A stretch of 64,000 nt of DNA from Aquitalea magnusonii (GTDB lineage: Bacteria > Pseudomonadota > Gammaproteobacteria > Burkholderiales > Chromobacteriaceae), in assembly GCF_002217795.2 (NCBI RefSeq), contig NZ_AP018823.1, forward strand, positions 4,464,001 to 4,528,000. Reading direction: 5' to 3'. The notes beneath the pieces were generated by a model, which was not told the DNA's origin, did not search any database, and saw only the letters and a program-made list of their open reading frames with translations. Numbering within the stretch: position 1 is the stretch's first letter; each line of letters opens with the position of its first letter. The position numbers and the translations under genes are program-made. Of the stretch, positions 29,208-38,718 are shown in pieces.

Positions 29208-30361
29208 TCGTGCATTCGGCGCGTCGCTACACCGCCATCAAACCGTTTGACGAGGCATTGGCCTGGGCCTTGGCCCTGCTGCTGTCCATCAGTCTGGTGA
29301 TGGTGTATTCGGCGTCGATTGCCTATGCCGAGGCCGATGTGGCCACGCAAAACCGCTATTTCTACCTGATCCGCCACATCATTTTCATGGTGATCGGCCT
29401 TTCCGCATCCTACGTGATGTTCCAGGTACCTACCCGCATCTGGCAGAAATACGCCGGCAAGTTGTTCCTGCTGGGCATCGTACTGCTGGTGCTGGTGCTG
29501 ATTCCCGGTATTGGCCGGGTGGTGAACGGTTCGCGCCGCTGGATCAACCTGTTTGTGCTCAACCTGCAGCCATCGGAAATCATGAAGTTCGCCACGGTGA
29601 TTTATGCCGCCGACTACACCGTGCGCAAAACCCACAAGCTGCACAGCCTGAAAGAAGGCTTTGCCCCGATGTTTGCCGCCATGGTGATGGTGGCCTTCCT
29701 GTTGCTGCGCGAGCCGGACTTCGGTGCCTTGATGGTGGTGATGTCCATTGCCATGGGCGTGCTGTTCCTCGGCGGCATCAATATGCGCATTTTCTCCGGT
29801 CTGGCGGTGATGGCGGCGGTGGCCATCGTGCTGCTGATCATCTCCTCGCCATACCGGCTCAAGCGGGTGCTGGGCTTTATGGACCCGTGGGACGACCCCT
29901 ATGGCAAGGGCTACCAGCTATCACACTCGCTGATCGCCATTGGCCGTGGCGAGTGGTATGGCGTGGGGCTGGGCTCCAGCATTGAAAAGCTGTTCTACCT
30001 GCCCGAGGCGCACACCGACTTCATCATGGCGGTGATTTCGGAAGAATTCGGCTTTGTCGGCATCTGCGTGGTGATCGGCCTGTATGCCTGGGTGGTGCGG
30101 CGCGCGTTTCACATCGGCGTGGAATCGAAAAAGCTGGAACGGTTCTTCCAGGCGCTGGTGGCGCAGGGCATGGGCATCTGGCTGGGGATTCAGGTGTTTT
30201 TCAACATCGGCGTGAACATGGGCCTGTTGCCCACCAAGGGCCTGACCCTGCCGCTGATGTCGTTTGGTGGTTCGGCCATGTTGATGAACCTCATCGCCAT
30301 GGCCGTGCTGCTGCGGGTGGACTATGAAAACCGCCGCATCATGCGCGGCTACAAAGTGTAG
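29204..30361 (+). CDS. ftsW: Septal peptidoglycan glycosyltransferase FtsW
   Basis: A 385-residue SEDS protein with about ten membrane helices that polymerises lipid II at the septum with FtsI. Marks include [21 protein letters not shown], the [19 protein letters not shown] loop and the C-terminal [19 protein letters not shown]. Start overlaps murD. The 3' end is odd: the stop codon lies in a perfect 12-bp hairpin (30342-30368) that is also the beginning of a tandem repeat array, and a diverged second copy of the last nine codons occurs at 30674-30700 directly before murG. Confidence 0.96.
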   Translation: MIVHSARRYTAIKPFDEALAWALALLLSISLVMVYSASIAYAEADVATQNRYFYLIRHIIFMVIGLSASYVMFQVPTRIWQKYAGKLFLLGIVLLVLVLIPGIGRVVNGSRRWINLFVLNLQPSEIMKFATVIYAADYTVRKTHKLHSLKEGFAPMFAAMVMVAFLLLREPDFGALMVVMSIAMGVLFLGGINMRIFSGLAVMAAVAIVLLIISSPYRLKRVLGFMDPWDDPYGKGYQLSHSLIAIGRGEWYGVGLGSSIEKLFYLPEAHTDFIMAVISEEFGFVGICVVIGLYAWVVRRAFHIGVESKKLERFFQALVAQGMGIWLGIQVFFNIGVNMGLLPTKGLTLPLMSFGGSAMLMNLIAMAVLLRVDYENRRIMRGYKV

Positions 30362-30368
30362 CCGCGCA
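30342..30368 (+). repeat. Perfect hairpin enclosing the ftsW stop codon
   Basis: TGCGCGGCTACA and TGTAGCCGCGCA form a 12-bp stem with loop AAG; the UAG stop is in the right arm. There is no T-run. Nine base pairs of the same stem recur at the start of the second and third tandem repeat units (near 30459 and 30572). Confidence 0.8.
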
Positions 30369-30673
30369 GGACCAGCGCCGCAGGTGCGTGAGGGCGCAAG
30401 CCCGGCGGTGGCGGTTTCTGCGAGGCCAAAGGCCGAAGCTAAAACCGGAGCGAAGGGCGGCTACAAAGTGTAGCCGCGCAGGACAAGCGCCGACAGGCGC
30501 GTGAGGGCGCAAGCCCGGTGGTGGCGGTTTCTGCGAGGCCAAAGGCCGAAGCTAAAACCGGAGCGAAGGGCGGCTACAAAGTGTAGCCGCGCAGGACCAG
30601 CGCCGCAGGTGCGTGAGGGCGCAAGCCCGGTGGTGGCGGTTTCTGCGAGGCCGCAGGACGAAGCAAAAATCAG
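30347..30673 (+). repeat. Tandem repeat array of about 112 bp units between ftsW and murG
   Basis: Three units start with GGCTACAAAGTGTAGCCGCG at 30347, 30459 and 30572. Units 1 and 2 (112 and 113 bp) differ at four places; unit 3 agrees for about 80 bp and then diverges (GCAGGACGAAGC instead of AAAGGCCGAAGC) and is shorter. Each unit holds the GGCTACA/TGTAGCC stem, a GGGC/GCCC stem, and a CGGTTT/AAACCG stem enclosing GGCC/GGCC. The array begins inside the last codons of ftsW and ends in a second ftsW tail. Neighbouring dcw genes overlap or sit within a few dozen bases, so this 338-bp spacer is exceptional. Confidence 0.88.
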
Positions 30674-30700
30674 CGCATCATGCGCGGTTACAAGGTTTGA
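30674..30700 (+). pseudogene. Diverged duplicate of the ftsW 3' end ([12 protein letters not shown])
   Basis: These 27 bases read Arg-Ile-Met-Arg-Gly-Tyr-Lys-Val-stop, identical in protein to the real ftsW end at 30335-30361 but differing at 5 of 27 bases, including a different stop (TGA for TAG). Its TGA shares its last base with the murG ATG (TGATG). The simplest reading is that this is the original ftsW/murG junction, left behind when repeat DNA was inserted upstream. Confidence 0.75.
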
Positions 30701-31794
30701 TGAAGATGACGAACAGAACGGTCATGGTAATGGCAGCAGGTACGGGTGGACACATCGTCCCCGGCCTTGCCGTGGCCAAAGCGCTGCAAGCGCGTGGCTG
30801 GAAAGTGGTGTGGCTGGGTACCGAGCGCGGCATGGAAAACAAGCTGGTACCGCCCACCGGCATTCCGCTGGAGCGGTTGGCGTTTCATGGCGTGCGCGGC
30901 AAGGGCTTGCTGGGCTCGCTCAAGGGTGTGCTGCAGTTGTGCGGCGCTTTTGTACGCTCGGCACAACTGTTGCTGCGTCATCGGCCGGATGTGGTATTGG
31001 GCATGGGCGGCTATGTCTGCCTGCCTGGCGGCGTGGTGAGTGGCCTGTTATGGAAGCCGCTGGTACTGGTGAATGCCGATGCCAGCCTGCTGTTGAGCAA
31101 CAAGGCCTTGCTGCCGTTTGCCCGCAAGCTGGTGTGCGGTTTTGACGGCAGCGCCGCCAAGAGCGGGGCCAAGGCGCTGGTGACGGGTAACCCGGTACGG
31201 CAGGAAATCGAAGCCCTGCCGGCTCCGGCACAGCGCATGGCCGGTCGCAGCGGCCCGCTGCGCGTGCTGGTAGTGGGTGGGAGCCTGGGGGCGCGGGTGC
31301 TGAACCAGACCCTGCCGCAGGCGCTGGCACTGCTGCAGCAGGAACAGCGCCCGCAGCTGACCCACCAAACTGGTGAGGCCAACTTTGCCGAGGTGCAGGC
31401 AGCGTACCGGGCCGCCGGACTGGGACAGGATGTGACGCTGTTGCCGTTTATCGATGACATGCCCAGCCGGCTGGCCGACTGCGACCTGATCATCTGCCGC
31501 GCCGGTGCCATTACGGTAAGCGAGCTGTGCGCAGCAGGCGTGGCCAGCATTCTGGTGCCGCTGGTGGTGTCCACCACGGCGCACCAGCGCGACAACGCCA
31601 AGTGGATGGCAGCGGCAGGCGCGGCGATTCATTTGCCGCAGCAGGAAATGACAGCACAAAAGCTGGCAGACGTGCTGGCTGGTCTTGACCGGCCCCGTCT
31701 GCTGGAACTTGCCAGTCAGGCACATGCATTGGCCAGACCGGGGGCAGCGTCCCGAGTGGCCGATGTGTGTGAAGCACTGGCAGACGAACAGTAA
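30700..31794 (+). CDS. murG: Lipid II synthase MurG (GlcNAc transferase)
   Basis: A 364-residue GT-B glycosyltransferase at the inner face of the membrane that adds GlcNAc to lipid I. The glycine-rich [13 protein letters not shown] near the start and the donor-site [13 protein letters not shown] and [14 protein letters not shown] stretches are typical. The ATG at 30700 has AAGG 4 bases upstream and overlaps the duplicate ftsW stop; an ATG at 30706 is also possible. The frame is open upstream to a GTG at 30613 inside repeat unit 3, which would add 29 residues; this is thought unlikely. Confidence 0.95.
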   Translation: MKMTNRTVMVMAAGTGGHIVPGLAVAKALQARGWKVVWLGTERGMENKLVPPTGIPLERLAFHGVRGKGLLGSLKGVLQLCGAFVRSAQLLLRHRPDVVLGMGGYVCLPGGVVSGLLWKPLVLVNADASLLLSNKALLPFARKLVCGFDGSAAKSGAKALVTGNPVRQEIEALPAPAQRMAGRSGPLRVLVVGGSLGARVLNQTLPQALALLQQEQRPQLTHQTGEANFAEVQAAYRAAGLGQDVTLLPFIDDMPSRLADCDLIICRAGAITVSELCAAGVASILVPLVVSTTAHQRDNAKWMAAAGAAIHLPQQEMTAQKLADVLAGLDRPRLLELASQAHALARPGAASRVADVCEALADEQ

Positions 31795-31831
31795 TACGGC
31801 GGTCCAACTGCCGGAAGCAACGAGAAAGAAC

Positions 31832-33226
31832 ATGAAACACAGGGTCAAACACATTCACTTCGTCGGCATCGGTGGTGTCGGCATGTGCGGCATTGCCGAG
31901 GTTCTGCTGAACCTCGGCTACACCGTGTCCGGTTCGGACATGGCCGATGGTGCCGCCACCCAGCGCCTGGCTAGCCAGGGCGCACGCGTGTTCTTTGGCC
32001 ATGATGCAACCTATATGGAAGGTGCCGACGTGGTGGTGACCTCCACTGCGGTGAAGGCGGACAACTCGGAAGTGCTGCGCGCCCGCGAGCGCCGCATTCC
32101 GGTGATTCCGCGTGCCATGATGCTGGCCGAGCTGATGCGCTTCAAGCAGGGCATTGCTATTGCCGGCACCCACGGCAAGACCACCACCACCAGCCTGACG
32201 GCATCGGTGCTGGCGGCTGCCGGACTGGATCCCACTTTCGTGATCGGCGGCAAGCTGACCGCGGCTGGCACCAATGCCAAGCTGGGTTCCGGCGAGTTCC
32301 TGGTGGCGGAGGCCGACGAATCGGACGCGTCCTTCCTGCACCTCACCCCGGTGATGGCGGTGGTCACCAATATCGACGCCGACCACATGGACACCTACGA
32401 CCACAGCTTCGACAAGCTCAAACAGGCTTTTGTCGACTTCCTGCACCGCCTGCCCTTCTATGGCCGTGCCGTGCTGTGCGTGGATGACCCGAACGTGCGC
32501 GAAATCCGCAGCCGCATCACCAAGCCTGTTACCACTTACGGCCTGGACGATTCGGCCGACATCTATGCCGAAAATGTGGTGGCCGCCGGTGGCCAGATGC
32601 ATTTTGACGTGGTGGTCAACAACGGCAGCCAGCAGCGCTTCCCGGTGGTGCTCAACCTGCCGGGCCGTCACAACGTGCTGAACGCCTTGTCGGCCATTGC
32701 CATCGGCCTGGAGTGTGGTGCCGATATCCCATCCATCCAGCGCGGGCTGGCCGAATTTGCCGGCGTGGGCCGTCGCTTCCAGCGTTATGGCGAAGTGGCC
32801 CTGCCTGCTGGTGGCAGCTTCACCCTGGTGGACGACTACGGCCACCACCCGGTGGAAATGGCCGCCACGCTGTCCGCGGTACGCGGTGCCTTCCCGGACA
32901 AGCGGCTGGTGCTGGCCTTCCAGCCGCACCGTTACAGCCGTACCCGCGATCTGTTTGAAGACTTTGTCAAAGTGCTGAACGGCGTGGATGCGCTGCTGCT
33001 GTCCGAAGTCTATGCCGCCGGCGAAGCGCCCATCGTGGCCGCCGATGGCCGGGCACTGGCACGCGCGGTGCGCGTGTCGGGCAAGGTGGAGCCGCTGTTT
33101 GTCGAACAGATTGCCGACATGCCGCGCACCATCATGGACATCGCCCGCGATGGCGATGTGGTGATCACCATGGGTGCCGGTTCCATCGGTGCGGTGCCGG
33201 GCAAACTGGTGGCCGGCAAGCTGTAA
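31832..33226 (+). CDS. murC: UDP-MurNAc:L-alanine ligase MurC
   Basis: A 464-residue Mur ligase, first of the four peptide-adding enzymes. The start [18 protein letters not shown] and ATP-binding GTHGKTT (112-118) are diagnostic, as is DDYGHHPVE in the C-terminal domain. The ATG at 31832 is chosen by the family start; the spacing to murG is 37 bp. The next gene is ddl rather than murB, which many clusters place here. Confidence 0.97.
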   Translation: MKHRVKHIHFVGIGGVGMCGIAEVLLNLGYTVSGSDMADGAATQRLASQGARVFFGHDATYMEGADVVVTSTAVKADNSEVLRARERRIPVIPRAMMLAELMRFKQGIAIAGTHGKTTTTSLTASVLAAAGLDPTFVIGGKLTAAGTNAKLGSGEFLVAEADESDASFLHLTPVMAVVTNIDADHMDTYDHSFDKLKQAFVDFLHRLPFYGRAVLCVDDPNVREIRSRITKPVTTYGLDDSADIYAENVVAAGGQMHFDVVVNNGSQQRFPVVLNLPGRHNVLNALSAIAIGLECGADIPSIQRGLAEFAGVGRRFQRYGEVALPAGGSFTLVDDYGHHPVEMAATLSAVRGAFPDKRLVLAFQPHRYSRTRDLFEDFVKVLNGVDALLLSEVYAAGEAPIVAADGRALARAVRVSGKVEPLFVEQIADMPRTIMDIARDGDVVITMGAGSIGAVPGKLVAGKL

Positions 33227-33279
33227 GCGCCAGGCGAATTTTGGCGGGAGGGGACAGGCCCTCCCAGTAAGGAAGAGAA

Positions 33280-34191
33280 ATGAAGCAGTACGGCAAAGTG
33301 GCAGTGATGATGGGTGGCAGCTCCGCCGAGCGTGAAATCTCGCTGATGAGCGGTAACGGCGTATTGAATGCCTTGCGTTCGCGCGGCGTGGACGCCCATG
33401 CCTTCGACCCGGCGGAAAAGCCGCTGGCAGCGCTGAAAGAAGAAGGCTTCGAGCGCGTGTTCATCATCCTGCACGGCCCGTTTGGCGAAGACGGCACCTT
33501 GCAAGGCGCACTGGAAACCCTGGGCATTCCGTATACCGGCTGTGGGGTGATGGCTTCGGCCATCTGCATGGATAAATGGCGTACCAAGCTGTTGTGGCGC
33601 GGTGCCGGCCTGCCGATTCCCGACTTCGAACTGCTGGACGAGAACAGCGATTTTGCCGCGGTGGAAGCACGGCTGGGCCTGCCCTTGTTTGTGAAGCCGG
33701 CGACCGAAGGCTCCAGCATTGGCGTGACCAAGGTCAAGCAGCCGGGTGAACTGAAAGCAGCGTTTGAAGAAGCCCGCAAGTACGACCCGCTGGTGCTGGC
33801 CGAGCGTTTTGTCGGCGGTGGCGAATACACCTGTGCCGTGATTGATGGCCAGGCCTATCCCACCATCAAGATTGAACCGGCCACCGAGTATTACGACTAC
33901 CAGGCCAAGTATTTCCGTGACGACACGGTATACCGCTGCCCGTCCGGCCTGAGCGCAGAAGTGGAACAGCGCGCCCGCGCACTATGCCTGCAAGCCTTCC
34001 AGGTATTGGGTGGCCAGGGCTGGGGCCGGGTGGATTTCCTGATGGATGAAGAGGGCGGCATCTATTTGCTGGAAGTGAATACCAATCCGGGCATGACCAG
34101 TCACAGCCTGGTGCCGATGGCGGCGCGCGCCCAAGGCATCAGCTATGAGGATCTCTGTCTGAACGTGCTGGATATGGTGCATGTGGGATAA
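33280..34191 (+). CDS. ddl: D-alanine:D-alanine ligase
   Basis: A 303-residue ATP-grasp ligase that makes D-Ala-D-Ala for MurF. The N-terminal [20 protein letters not shown], the central [14 protein letters not shown] loop, and the metal-binding [15 protein letters not shown] are all present. Length equals E. coli DdlB (306). AGGAAGAG lies before the ATG. Its last 11 bp overlap ftsQ. Confidence 0.97.
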   Translation: MKQYGKVAVMMGGSSAEREISLMSGNGVLNALRSRGVDAHAFDPAEKPLAALKEEGFERVFIILHGPFGEDGTLQGALETLGIPYTGCGVMASAICMDKWRTKLLWRGAGLPIPDFELLDENSDFAAVEARLGLPLFVKPATEGSSIGVTKVKQPGELKAAFEEARKYDPLVLAERFVGGGEYTCAVIDGQAYPTIKIEPATEYYDYQAKYFRDDTVYRCPSGLSAEVEQRARALCLQAFQVLGGQGWGRVDFLMDEEGGIYLLEVNTNPGMTSHSLVPMAARAQGISYEDLCLNVLDMVHVG

Positions 34192-34906
34192 CCATCAGCT
34201 GCTCAAAGGCCTGGCCAATTTCCTGCTGGGTGCCTCGCTGCTGATGTTGTTGTACGCAGGTGGATTCTGGGTGACGCATGCACCGGTGTTTCCGGTGAAG
34301 AAAATCCAGATCCAGGGACAGATGAAAAGAGTGACGCCGGAACAGCTGCGCTTCATTGCCGAACATGAGCTGACCGGAACTTTCTTCACGCTGGACATCG
34401 ACAAGACGCGGGCGGCATTCGGCAAGCTGCCCTGGGTGCGGGATGCCCAGGTGCGCCGGCGTTGGCCGGATGCGCTGGAAATTGCAGTGGAAGAACACGT
34501 GGCGCTGGCGCGCTGGGGCGAAAACGGGCTGGTGGACAGCCACGGCGACCGCTTTGATGCCGCCAGCGACCAGCAACTGCCGGTGTTTCATGGCCCGGCA
34601 GGGGCGGAAAAAGACATGACAGCCATGCTGGCGCGTTTGCGCCAGGGCCTGAAACCGACGGGACTGGCGCCCAAGGACATCTGGCTGTCGCCACGTCGGG
34701 CCTGGCAGGTAGGGCTGGACAACGACCTCAAGCTGGATCTGGGGCGTGGCGACGTGGAATTGCGGGTGGAGCGATTCGCCCTGTACTGGAAAGACAAGCT
34801 GGCAGCGCTGCCGTACCACATCGATTACGTGGACATGCGCTACCCCAATGGATTTGCCGTGCGGATGCCTGATTACAAGGCGCCGCCGGCACAAGTGAAA
34901 AAGTAA
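34181..34906 (+). CDS. ftsQ: Cell division protein FtsQ
   Basis: A 241-residue bitopic protein: short cytoplasmic N-terminus, one membrane helix (about 11-29), then a POTRA domain ([20 protein letters not shown]) and the FtsQ beta domain. It bridges early and late division proteins by binding FtsB-FtsL. It starts inside the ddl 3' end (11-bp overlap), so translation is coupled. It ends with a Lys-rich tail. Confidence 0.96.
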   Translation: MWDNHQLLKGLANFLLGASLLMLLYAGGFWVTHAPVFPVKKIQIQGQMKRVTPEQLRFIAEHELTGTFFTLDIDKTRAAFGKLPWVRDAQVRRRWPDALEIAVEEHVALARWGENGLVDSHGDRFDAASDQQLPVFHGPAGAEKDMTAMLARLRQGLKPTGLAPKDIWLSPRRAWQVGLDNDLKLDLGRGDVELRVERFALYWKDKLAALPYHIDYVDMRYPNGFAVRMPDYKAPPAQVKK

Positions 34907-34925
34907 TACCTAGCTGGAGCGACAG

Positions 34926-36164
34926 GTGAGCAAACCTAAGGAAAGCAAGAACATGCTGGTCGGCCTGGACATTGGTACGTCCAAGATCGTGGCGATTGTC
35001 GCGGAGGTCCTGGATGACGGCCAGCTCAACATCATCGGCATGGGCCAGACCCCGTCACGTGGTCTGAAGCGCGGCATGGTGGTGAATATCGAATCCACCG
35101 TGCAAGCCATCCAGCGCGCACTGGAGGAGGCCGAACTGATGGCCGACTGCAAGATTCACGAGGTGTTTGCCGGCATTGCTGGCAGTCACATCAAGAGCAT
35201 CAACTCGCACGGCATGGTGGCCATCAAGGACCGTGAAGTCACCCAGATGGATATCGACCGCGTGATTGAAACCGCGCGTGCCGTCACCATCCCGCCGGAC
35301 CATCAGGTGCTGCACATCCTCACCCAGGAATACAGCATTGACGGCCAGGAAGGCGTGCGCGAACCGCTGGGCATGAGCGGCGTGCGTCTGGAAGCCAAGG
35401 TACACATCGTCAGCGGCGCGGTGTCTGCTGCGCAAAACGTCACCAAATGCGTGCGTCGTTGCGGGCTGGAAGTATCCGACCTGGTGCTGCAACCGATGGC
35501 CTCGGCCATTGCCGTGCTGTCGGAGGACGAAAAAGACCTGGGCGTGTGCCTGATCGACATCGGTGGCGGCACCACCGACATCGCCGTGTATGCCAATGGC
35601 GCCATCCGTCATACCGCGGTGATTCCGATTGCCGGTGATCAGATCACCAACGACATCGCCATGGCGCTGCGCACCCCCACCAAGGAAGCGGAAGACATCA
35701 AGATCCAGCACGCGGTGGCGCTGGTCACCATGGCCGATCCAGGCCAGATGATCGAAGTACCGGGCGTGGGCGAGCGCGGGCCGCGTCAGATGTCGCGCGC
35801 CACGCTGGCCGAAGTGGTGGAGCCTCGGGTGGAAGAACTGTTCCAGCTGGTACAGCAGGAACTGCGCCGCAGCGGCTTCGAGGACCTGCTGTCCTCCGGC
35901 ATCGTGCTGACCGGCGGTGCCAGCCTGATGCCGGGCATGGTGGAACTGGCAGAAGAAGTGTTCCACATGCCGGTGCGCGTGGGCGTGCCCAAGTATGTAG
36001 GCGGCCTGGCCGAGGTGGTGAAGACGCCACGTTTCTCGACCGGTGTCGGCCTGTTGTTGTACGGCAAGGACCAGATCCAGACCCATAGCGGACCCAAAGT
36101 GGAAAGCGCGGGTGTGGGCCAGTTGTTTGGCCGCATGAAGGCCTGGTTCGCCGGTAATTTCTAA
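34926..36164 (+). CDS. ftsA: Cell division protein FtsA
   Basis: A 412-residue actin-like protein that anchors FtsZ to the membrane. ATP-binding motifs are VGLDIGTSKIVAIVAEV and CLIDIGGGTTDIAVYANG; the C-terminal amphipathic helix (GQLFGRMKAWFAGNF) is the membrane-targeting sequence. The GTG at 34926 is chosen because it has an AGGAG-like site and the family start; an ATG at 34953 is an alternative. ftsZ follows after 95 bp. Confidence 0.97.
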   Translation: MSKPKESKNMLVGLDIGTSKIVAIVAEVLDDGQLNIIGMGQTPSRGLKRGMVVNIESTVQAIQRALEEAELMADCKIHEVFAGIAGSHIKSINSHGMVAIKDREVTQMDIDRVIETARAVTIPPDHQVLHILTQEYSIDGQEGVREPLGMSGVRLEAKVHIVSGAVSAAQNVTKCVRRCGLEVSDLVLQPMASAIAVLSEDEKDLGVCLIDIGGGTTDIAVYANGAIRHTAVIPIAGDQITNDIAMALRTPTKEAEDIKIQHAVALVTMADPGQMIEVPGVGERGPRQMSRATLAEVVEPRVEELFQLVQQELRRSGFEDLLSSGIVLTGGASLMPGMVELAEEVFHMPVRVGVPKYVGGLAEVVKTPRFSTGVGLLLYGKDQIQTHSGPKVESAGVGQLFGRMKAWFAGNF

Positions 36165-36170
36165 GCAATG

Positions 36171-36205
36171 GCGGCCAGGTGGCCGCTGCTGTGTTTTTTG
36201 TTTTT
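36171..36205 (+). promoter_or_regulatory. Hairpin and T-rich tract between ftsA and ftsZ
   Basis: GCGGCC/GGCCGC (6 bp, loop AGGT) is followed four bases later by a T-rich stretch with six and five T. It starts 6 bp after the ftsA stop. It resembles a weak intrinsic terminator or a processing site, which could separate ftsZ mRNA from the upstream cluster. Confidence 0.4.
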
Positions 36206-36259
36206 CGGGCAGCAGTAAATAGTGGAATGCAAGCTCATCTTAAACTTGAGGAGAGGCAA

Positions 36260-37444
36260 ATGAGCGGAATGGTTTTTGAAGTAATGCAAGAGACCGCCAA
36301 CGCGGCTGTGATCAAAGTGATCGGTGTAGGTGGCGGCGGTTGCAATGCCATCGACAACATGATCAGCAGCCATGTGCATGGTGTCGAATTCATCTGCGCC
36401 AATACCGACGCGCAATCCCTGCAGCGCAACAAGTCGCCGCAGAAGCTGCAACTGGGCAACAACCTGACCCGTGGTCTGGGCGCCGGTGCCAACCCGGAAG
36501 TGGGCCGCAGCGCCGCACTGGAAGACCGCGAACGCATTGCCGACGCGCTGCGTGGTGCCAATATGGTATTCGTGACTGCCGGCATGGGCGGTGGTACCGG
36601 TACCGGTGCTGCCCCGGTGGTGGCTGAAGTGGCCAAGGAACTGGGCATCCTGACCGTAGGTGTGGTCACCCGCCCGTTCGAGCACGAAGGCAAGCGCCTG
36701 AAAGTGGCCCAGAGCGGTATCGAAGACCTGAAAAAGCATGTTGACTCGCTGATCGTCATCCCCAACGAAAAGCTGATGGAAGTACTGGGCGACGACGTGA
36801 CCATGCGTGAAGCCTTCCGTGCTGCCGACGACGTGCTCAAGGGCGCAGTGGCCGGTATCGCCGAAGTGATTACCTGCCCCGGCCTGATCAACGTCGACTT
36901 TGCCGACGTACGCACCGTGATGGGTGAAATGGGCCTGGCGATGATGGGTTCTGCCTACGCCTCCGGCATCGACCGTGCCCGCGTGGCCGCCGAGCAAGCC
37001 GTGGCCAGCCCGCTGCTGGACAACATCACCCTGGAAGGCGCACGTGGCGTGCTGGTGAACATTTCTACCGCACCGGGTTGCCTGAAGATGAGCGAATACC
37101 GCGAAATCATGGGCATCATCCGTCAGTACGCCGATGAAGATGCACAGATCAAGTTCGGTACCGCCGAAGTGGAAGAAATGCCGGAAGACACCATCCGTGT
37201 CACCCTGATTGCCACCGGCCTGGGCCAGCAAAAGCCGGTACGCGAAGAGCGTCCGGAATACATCAAGATCGTCAAGACCGGCACCGACGACCGTGCGGTG
37301 GAAGTCATCAACTACGACGATTTCGATACCCCGGCCATCATGCGTCAGGGCCGTCGCCGCGCTGCGCCGTCCACCGACTTCTCCAACCCGGAAGTGAGCG
37401 ACAGCTATGATATTCCGGCCTTCCTGCGCAAGCAGGCCGATTGA
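36260..37444 (+). CDS. ftsZ: Cell division GTPase FtsZ
   Basis: A 394-residue tubulin homologue that forms the Z ring. The nucleotide loop GVGGGGCNAI is at 22-31, the tubulin signature GGGTGTGAAP at 110-119, and the synergy-loop NVDFADVRTVM follows. The C-terminal DIPAFLRKQ (384-392) is the peptide that binds FtsA and ZipA. The ATG at 36260 has GAGGAGAGG just upstream; a frame open back to 36179 is not used. Confidence 0.98.
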   Translation: MSGMVFEVMQETANAAVIKVIGVGGGGCNAIDNMISSHVHGVEFICANTDAQSLQRNKSPQKLQLGNNLTRGLGAGANPEVGRSAALEDRERIADALRGANMVFVTAGMGGGTGTGAAPVVAEVAKELGILTVGVVTRPFEHEGKRLKVAQSGIEDLKKHVDSLIVIPNEKLMEVLGDDVTMREAFRAADDVLKGAVAGIAEVITCPGLINVDFADVRTVMGEMGLAMMGSAYASGIDRARVAAEQAVASPLLDNITLEGARGVLVNISTAPGCLKMSEYREIMGIIRQYADEDAQIKFGTAEVEEMPEDTIRVTLIATGLGQQKPVREERPEYIKIVKTGTDDRAVEVINYDDFDTPAIMRQGRRRAAPSTDFSNPEVSDSYDIPAFLRKQAD

Positions 37445-37519
37445 GAAAGGCCATTCAGGATAAATAGTTAAATACTATTAACGTGTGACGAGCAATCAAT
37501 AAAGCATGGCGCAAGCCTG

Positions 37520-37528
37520 TGCTAGAAT
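37520..37528 (+). promoter_or_regulatory. Extended -10 promoter before lpxC
   Basis: TGCTAGAAT fits an extended -10 (TGnTANAAT) about 31 bp before the lpxC start. No matching -35 was seen, which such promoters can lack. A small AATAGT/ACTATT inverted repeat (37463-37479) lies between ftsZ and this box. Confidence 0.45.
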
Positions 37529-37558
37529 CGGGTCTTCCCGATTGCCTGAGAGCTTCAC

Positions 37559-38473
37559 ATGATATTCCAGCGCACGCTAAAACAAGCGATCAGCGCCACA
37601 GGTGTCGGCTTGCATTCTGGCGAGCGGGTGAAACTCACCCTGCTGCCGGCAGCCCCCGACACCGGCATCGTCTTTCGCCGTACCGACTTGCCCGAGCCGG
37701 TAGAGGTGAAGGTCGAGCCTGCGCTCGTCAACGACACGCGCCTCTCCTCCACGCTGGTGACAGACACCGGCGTGCGTGTCGGCACGATCGAGCATTTGAT
37801 GTCAGCCTTTGCCGGTTTTGGCATCGACAACCTTGTAGTCGAGGTGACGGCGGCGGAAATTCCCATCATGGATGGCTCCGCCGCCCCCTTCATTTACCTG
37901 CTGCAAAGCGCTGGTGTGGTCGAGCAGTCCGTACCCAAGCGCTTTATCCGGGTGAAACAGCCGCTGGAAATCATCGAAGGCGACAAATGGGTCAGACTGG
38001 AGCCGTTGGATGGCTTCAAGATCACCCTGTCCATCGAATTCAATCACCCCGCTTTCAACCTGGCACCGCAGAAAGTCGAAATCGACTTTGCCAACAGCTC
38101 TTATCTGGACGAGATCAGCCGCGCCCGTACTTTCGGCTTCATGCATGAAGTGGAATACATGCGCCAGCATGGTCTGGGACTGGGTGGCAGCCTGGATAAC
38201 GCCATCGTCATCGATGACGAGTACGTGCTCAACCCGGAAGGTCTGCGCTTCCCCGATGAATTCGTGCGCCACAAGATCCTGGATGCCATCGGTGATCTCT
38301 ACATCATTGGCCATCCGCTGATTGCGGCTTTCTCCGGCCACAAATCCGGCCACGCGATGAACAACAAGCTGCTGCGCAAGCTGCTGGAAACCCCGGATGC
38401 CTGGGAATACGTCAGCTATAGCGATCCGCTGGATGCACCGTCCAGCTTCCATCGCCTGCCCGAGGTGGTGTAA
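37559..38473 (+). CDS. lpxC: UDP-3-O-acyl-GlcNAc deacetylase LpxC
   Basis: A 304-residue zinc deacetylase, the committed step of lipid A synthesis. The zinc site is visible: His79 in TIEHLMSA, then [12 protein letters not shown] (second His and Asp), and the catalytic His in [11 protein letters not shown]. LpxC after ftsZ is the normal end of the dcw cluster and joins septum and outer-membrane synthesis. A separate promoter at 37520 probably adds transcription. Confidence 0.97.
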   Translation: MIFQRTLKQAISATGVGLHSGERVKLTLLPAAPDTGIVFRRTDLPEPVEVKVEPALVNDTRLSSTLVTDTGVRVGTIEHLMSAFAGFGIDNLVVEVTAAEIPIMDGSAAPFIYLLQSAGVVEQSVPKRFIRVKQPLEIIEGDKWVRLEPLDGFKITLSIEFNHPAFNLAPQKVEIDFANSSYLDEISRARTFGFMHEVEYMRQHGLGLGGSLDNAIVIDDEYVLNPEGLRFPDEFVRHKILDAIGDLYIIGHPLIAAFSGHKSGHAMNNKLLRKLLETPDAWEYVSYSDPLDAPSSFHRLPEVV

Positions 38474-38475
38474 GC

Positions 38476-38655
38476 ATGCTGTGGTGGCGGCTGTGGGCGA
38501 TTGTCATCATCCTGGCGTTTGGCTGGGCATCCATCAGCTATGCACTTACCCGCAACCCGCGCTACCTCCGGCTTTGCCTGCGTCTGTGCAAATGGACGGG
38601 TGCGCTGGGGCTGTTGCTCACCCTCTTCTGGCTAATTGGCAAATTGATCCGTTAG
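38476..38655 (+). CDS. 59-residue two-helix membrane mini-protein
   Basis: The frame starts at ATG 38476, 2 bp after the lpxC stop, and ends at TAG 38655. It reads MLWWRLWAIVIILAFGWASI at the start, a central basic loop with RNPRYLRLCLRLCKW, then a second hydrophobic stretch GALGLLLTLFWLIG and a KLIR end. This gives two membrane helices with positive loops. Function unknown. The tight spacing to lpxC suggests co-transcription and coupled translation. I do not recognise a family, but the composition is far from random for this GC content. Confidence 0.68.
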   Translation: MLWWRLWAIVIILAFGWASISYALTRNPRYLRLCLRLCKWTGALGLLLTLFWLIGKLIR

Positions 38656-38718
38656 CCGCACACTGCCAGCCATCTTAATCTGATGGCAGCTCACGGCTGC
38701 CGCTTGCGGGAGGTTTAC

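Noticed and set aside
30347..30673. CRISPR array
   Set aside because: Units are about 112 bp and nearly identical along their whole length with no variable spacers, and no cas genes are near.
30501..31145. Protein-coding reading of the repeat array (214 codons)
   Set aside because: The frame runs through repeats and then antisense-like out of frame into murG; no domain.
37441..37480. Second promoter just after ftsZ (TTGAGA with an AATAGT box)
   Set aside because: Spacing and -10 match are poor; the extended -10 at 37520 is a better candidate.
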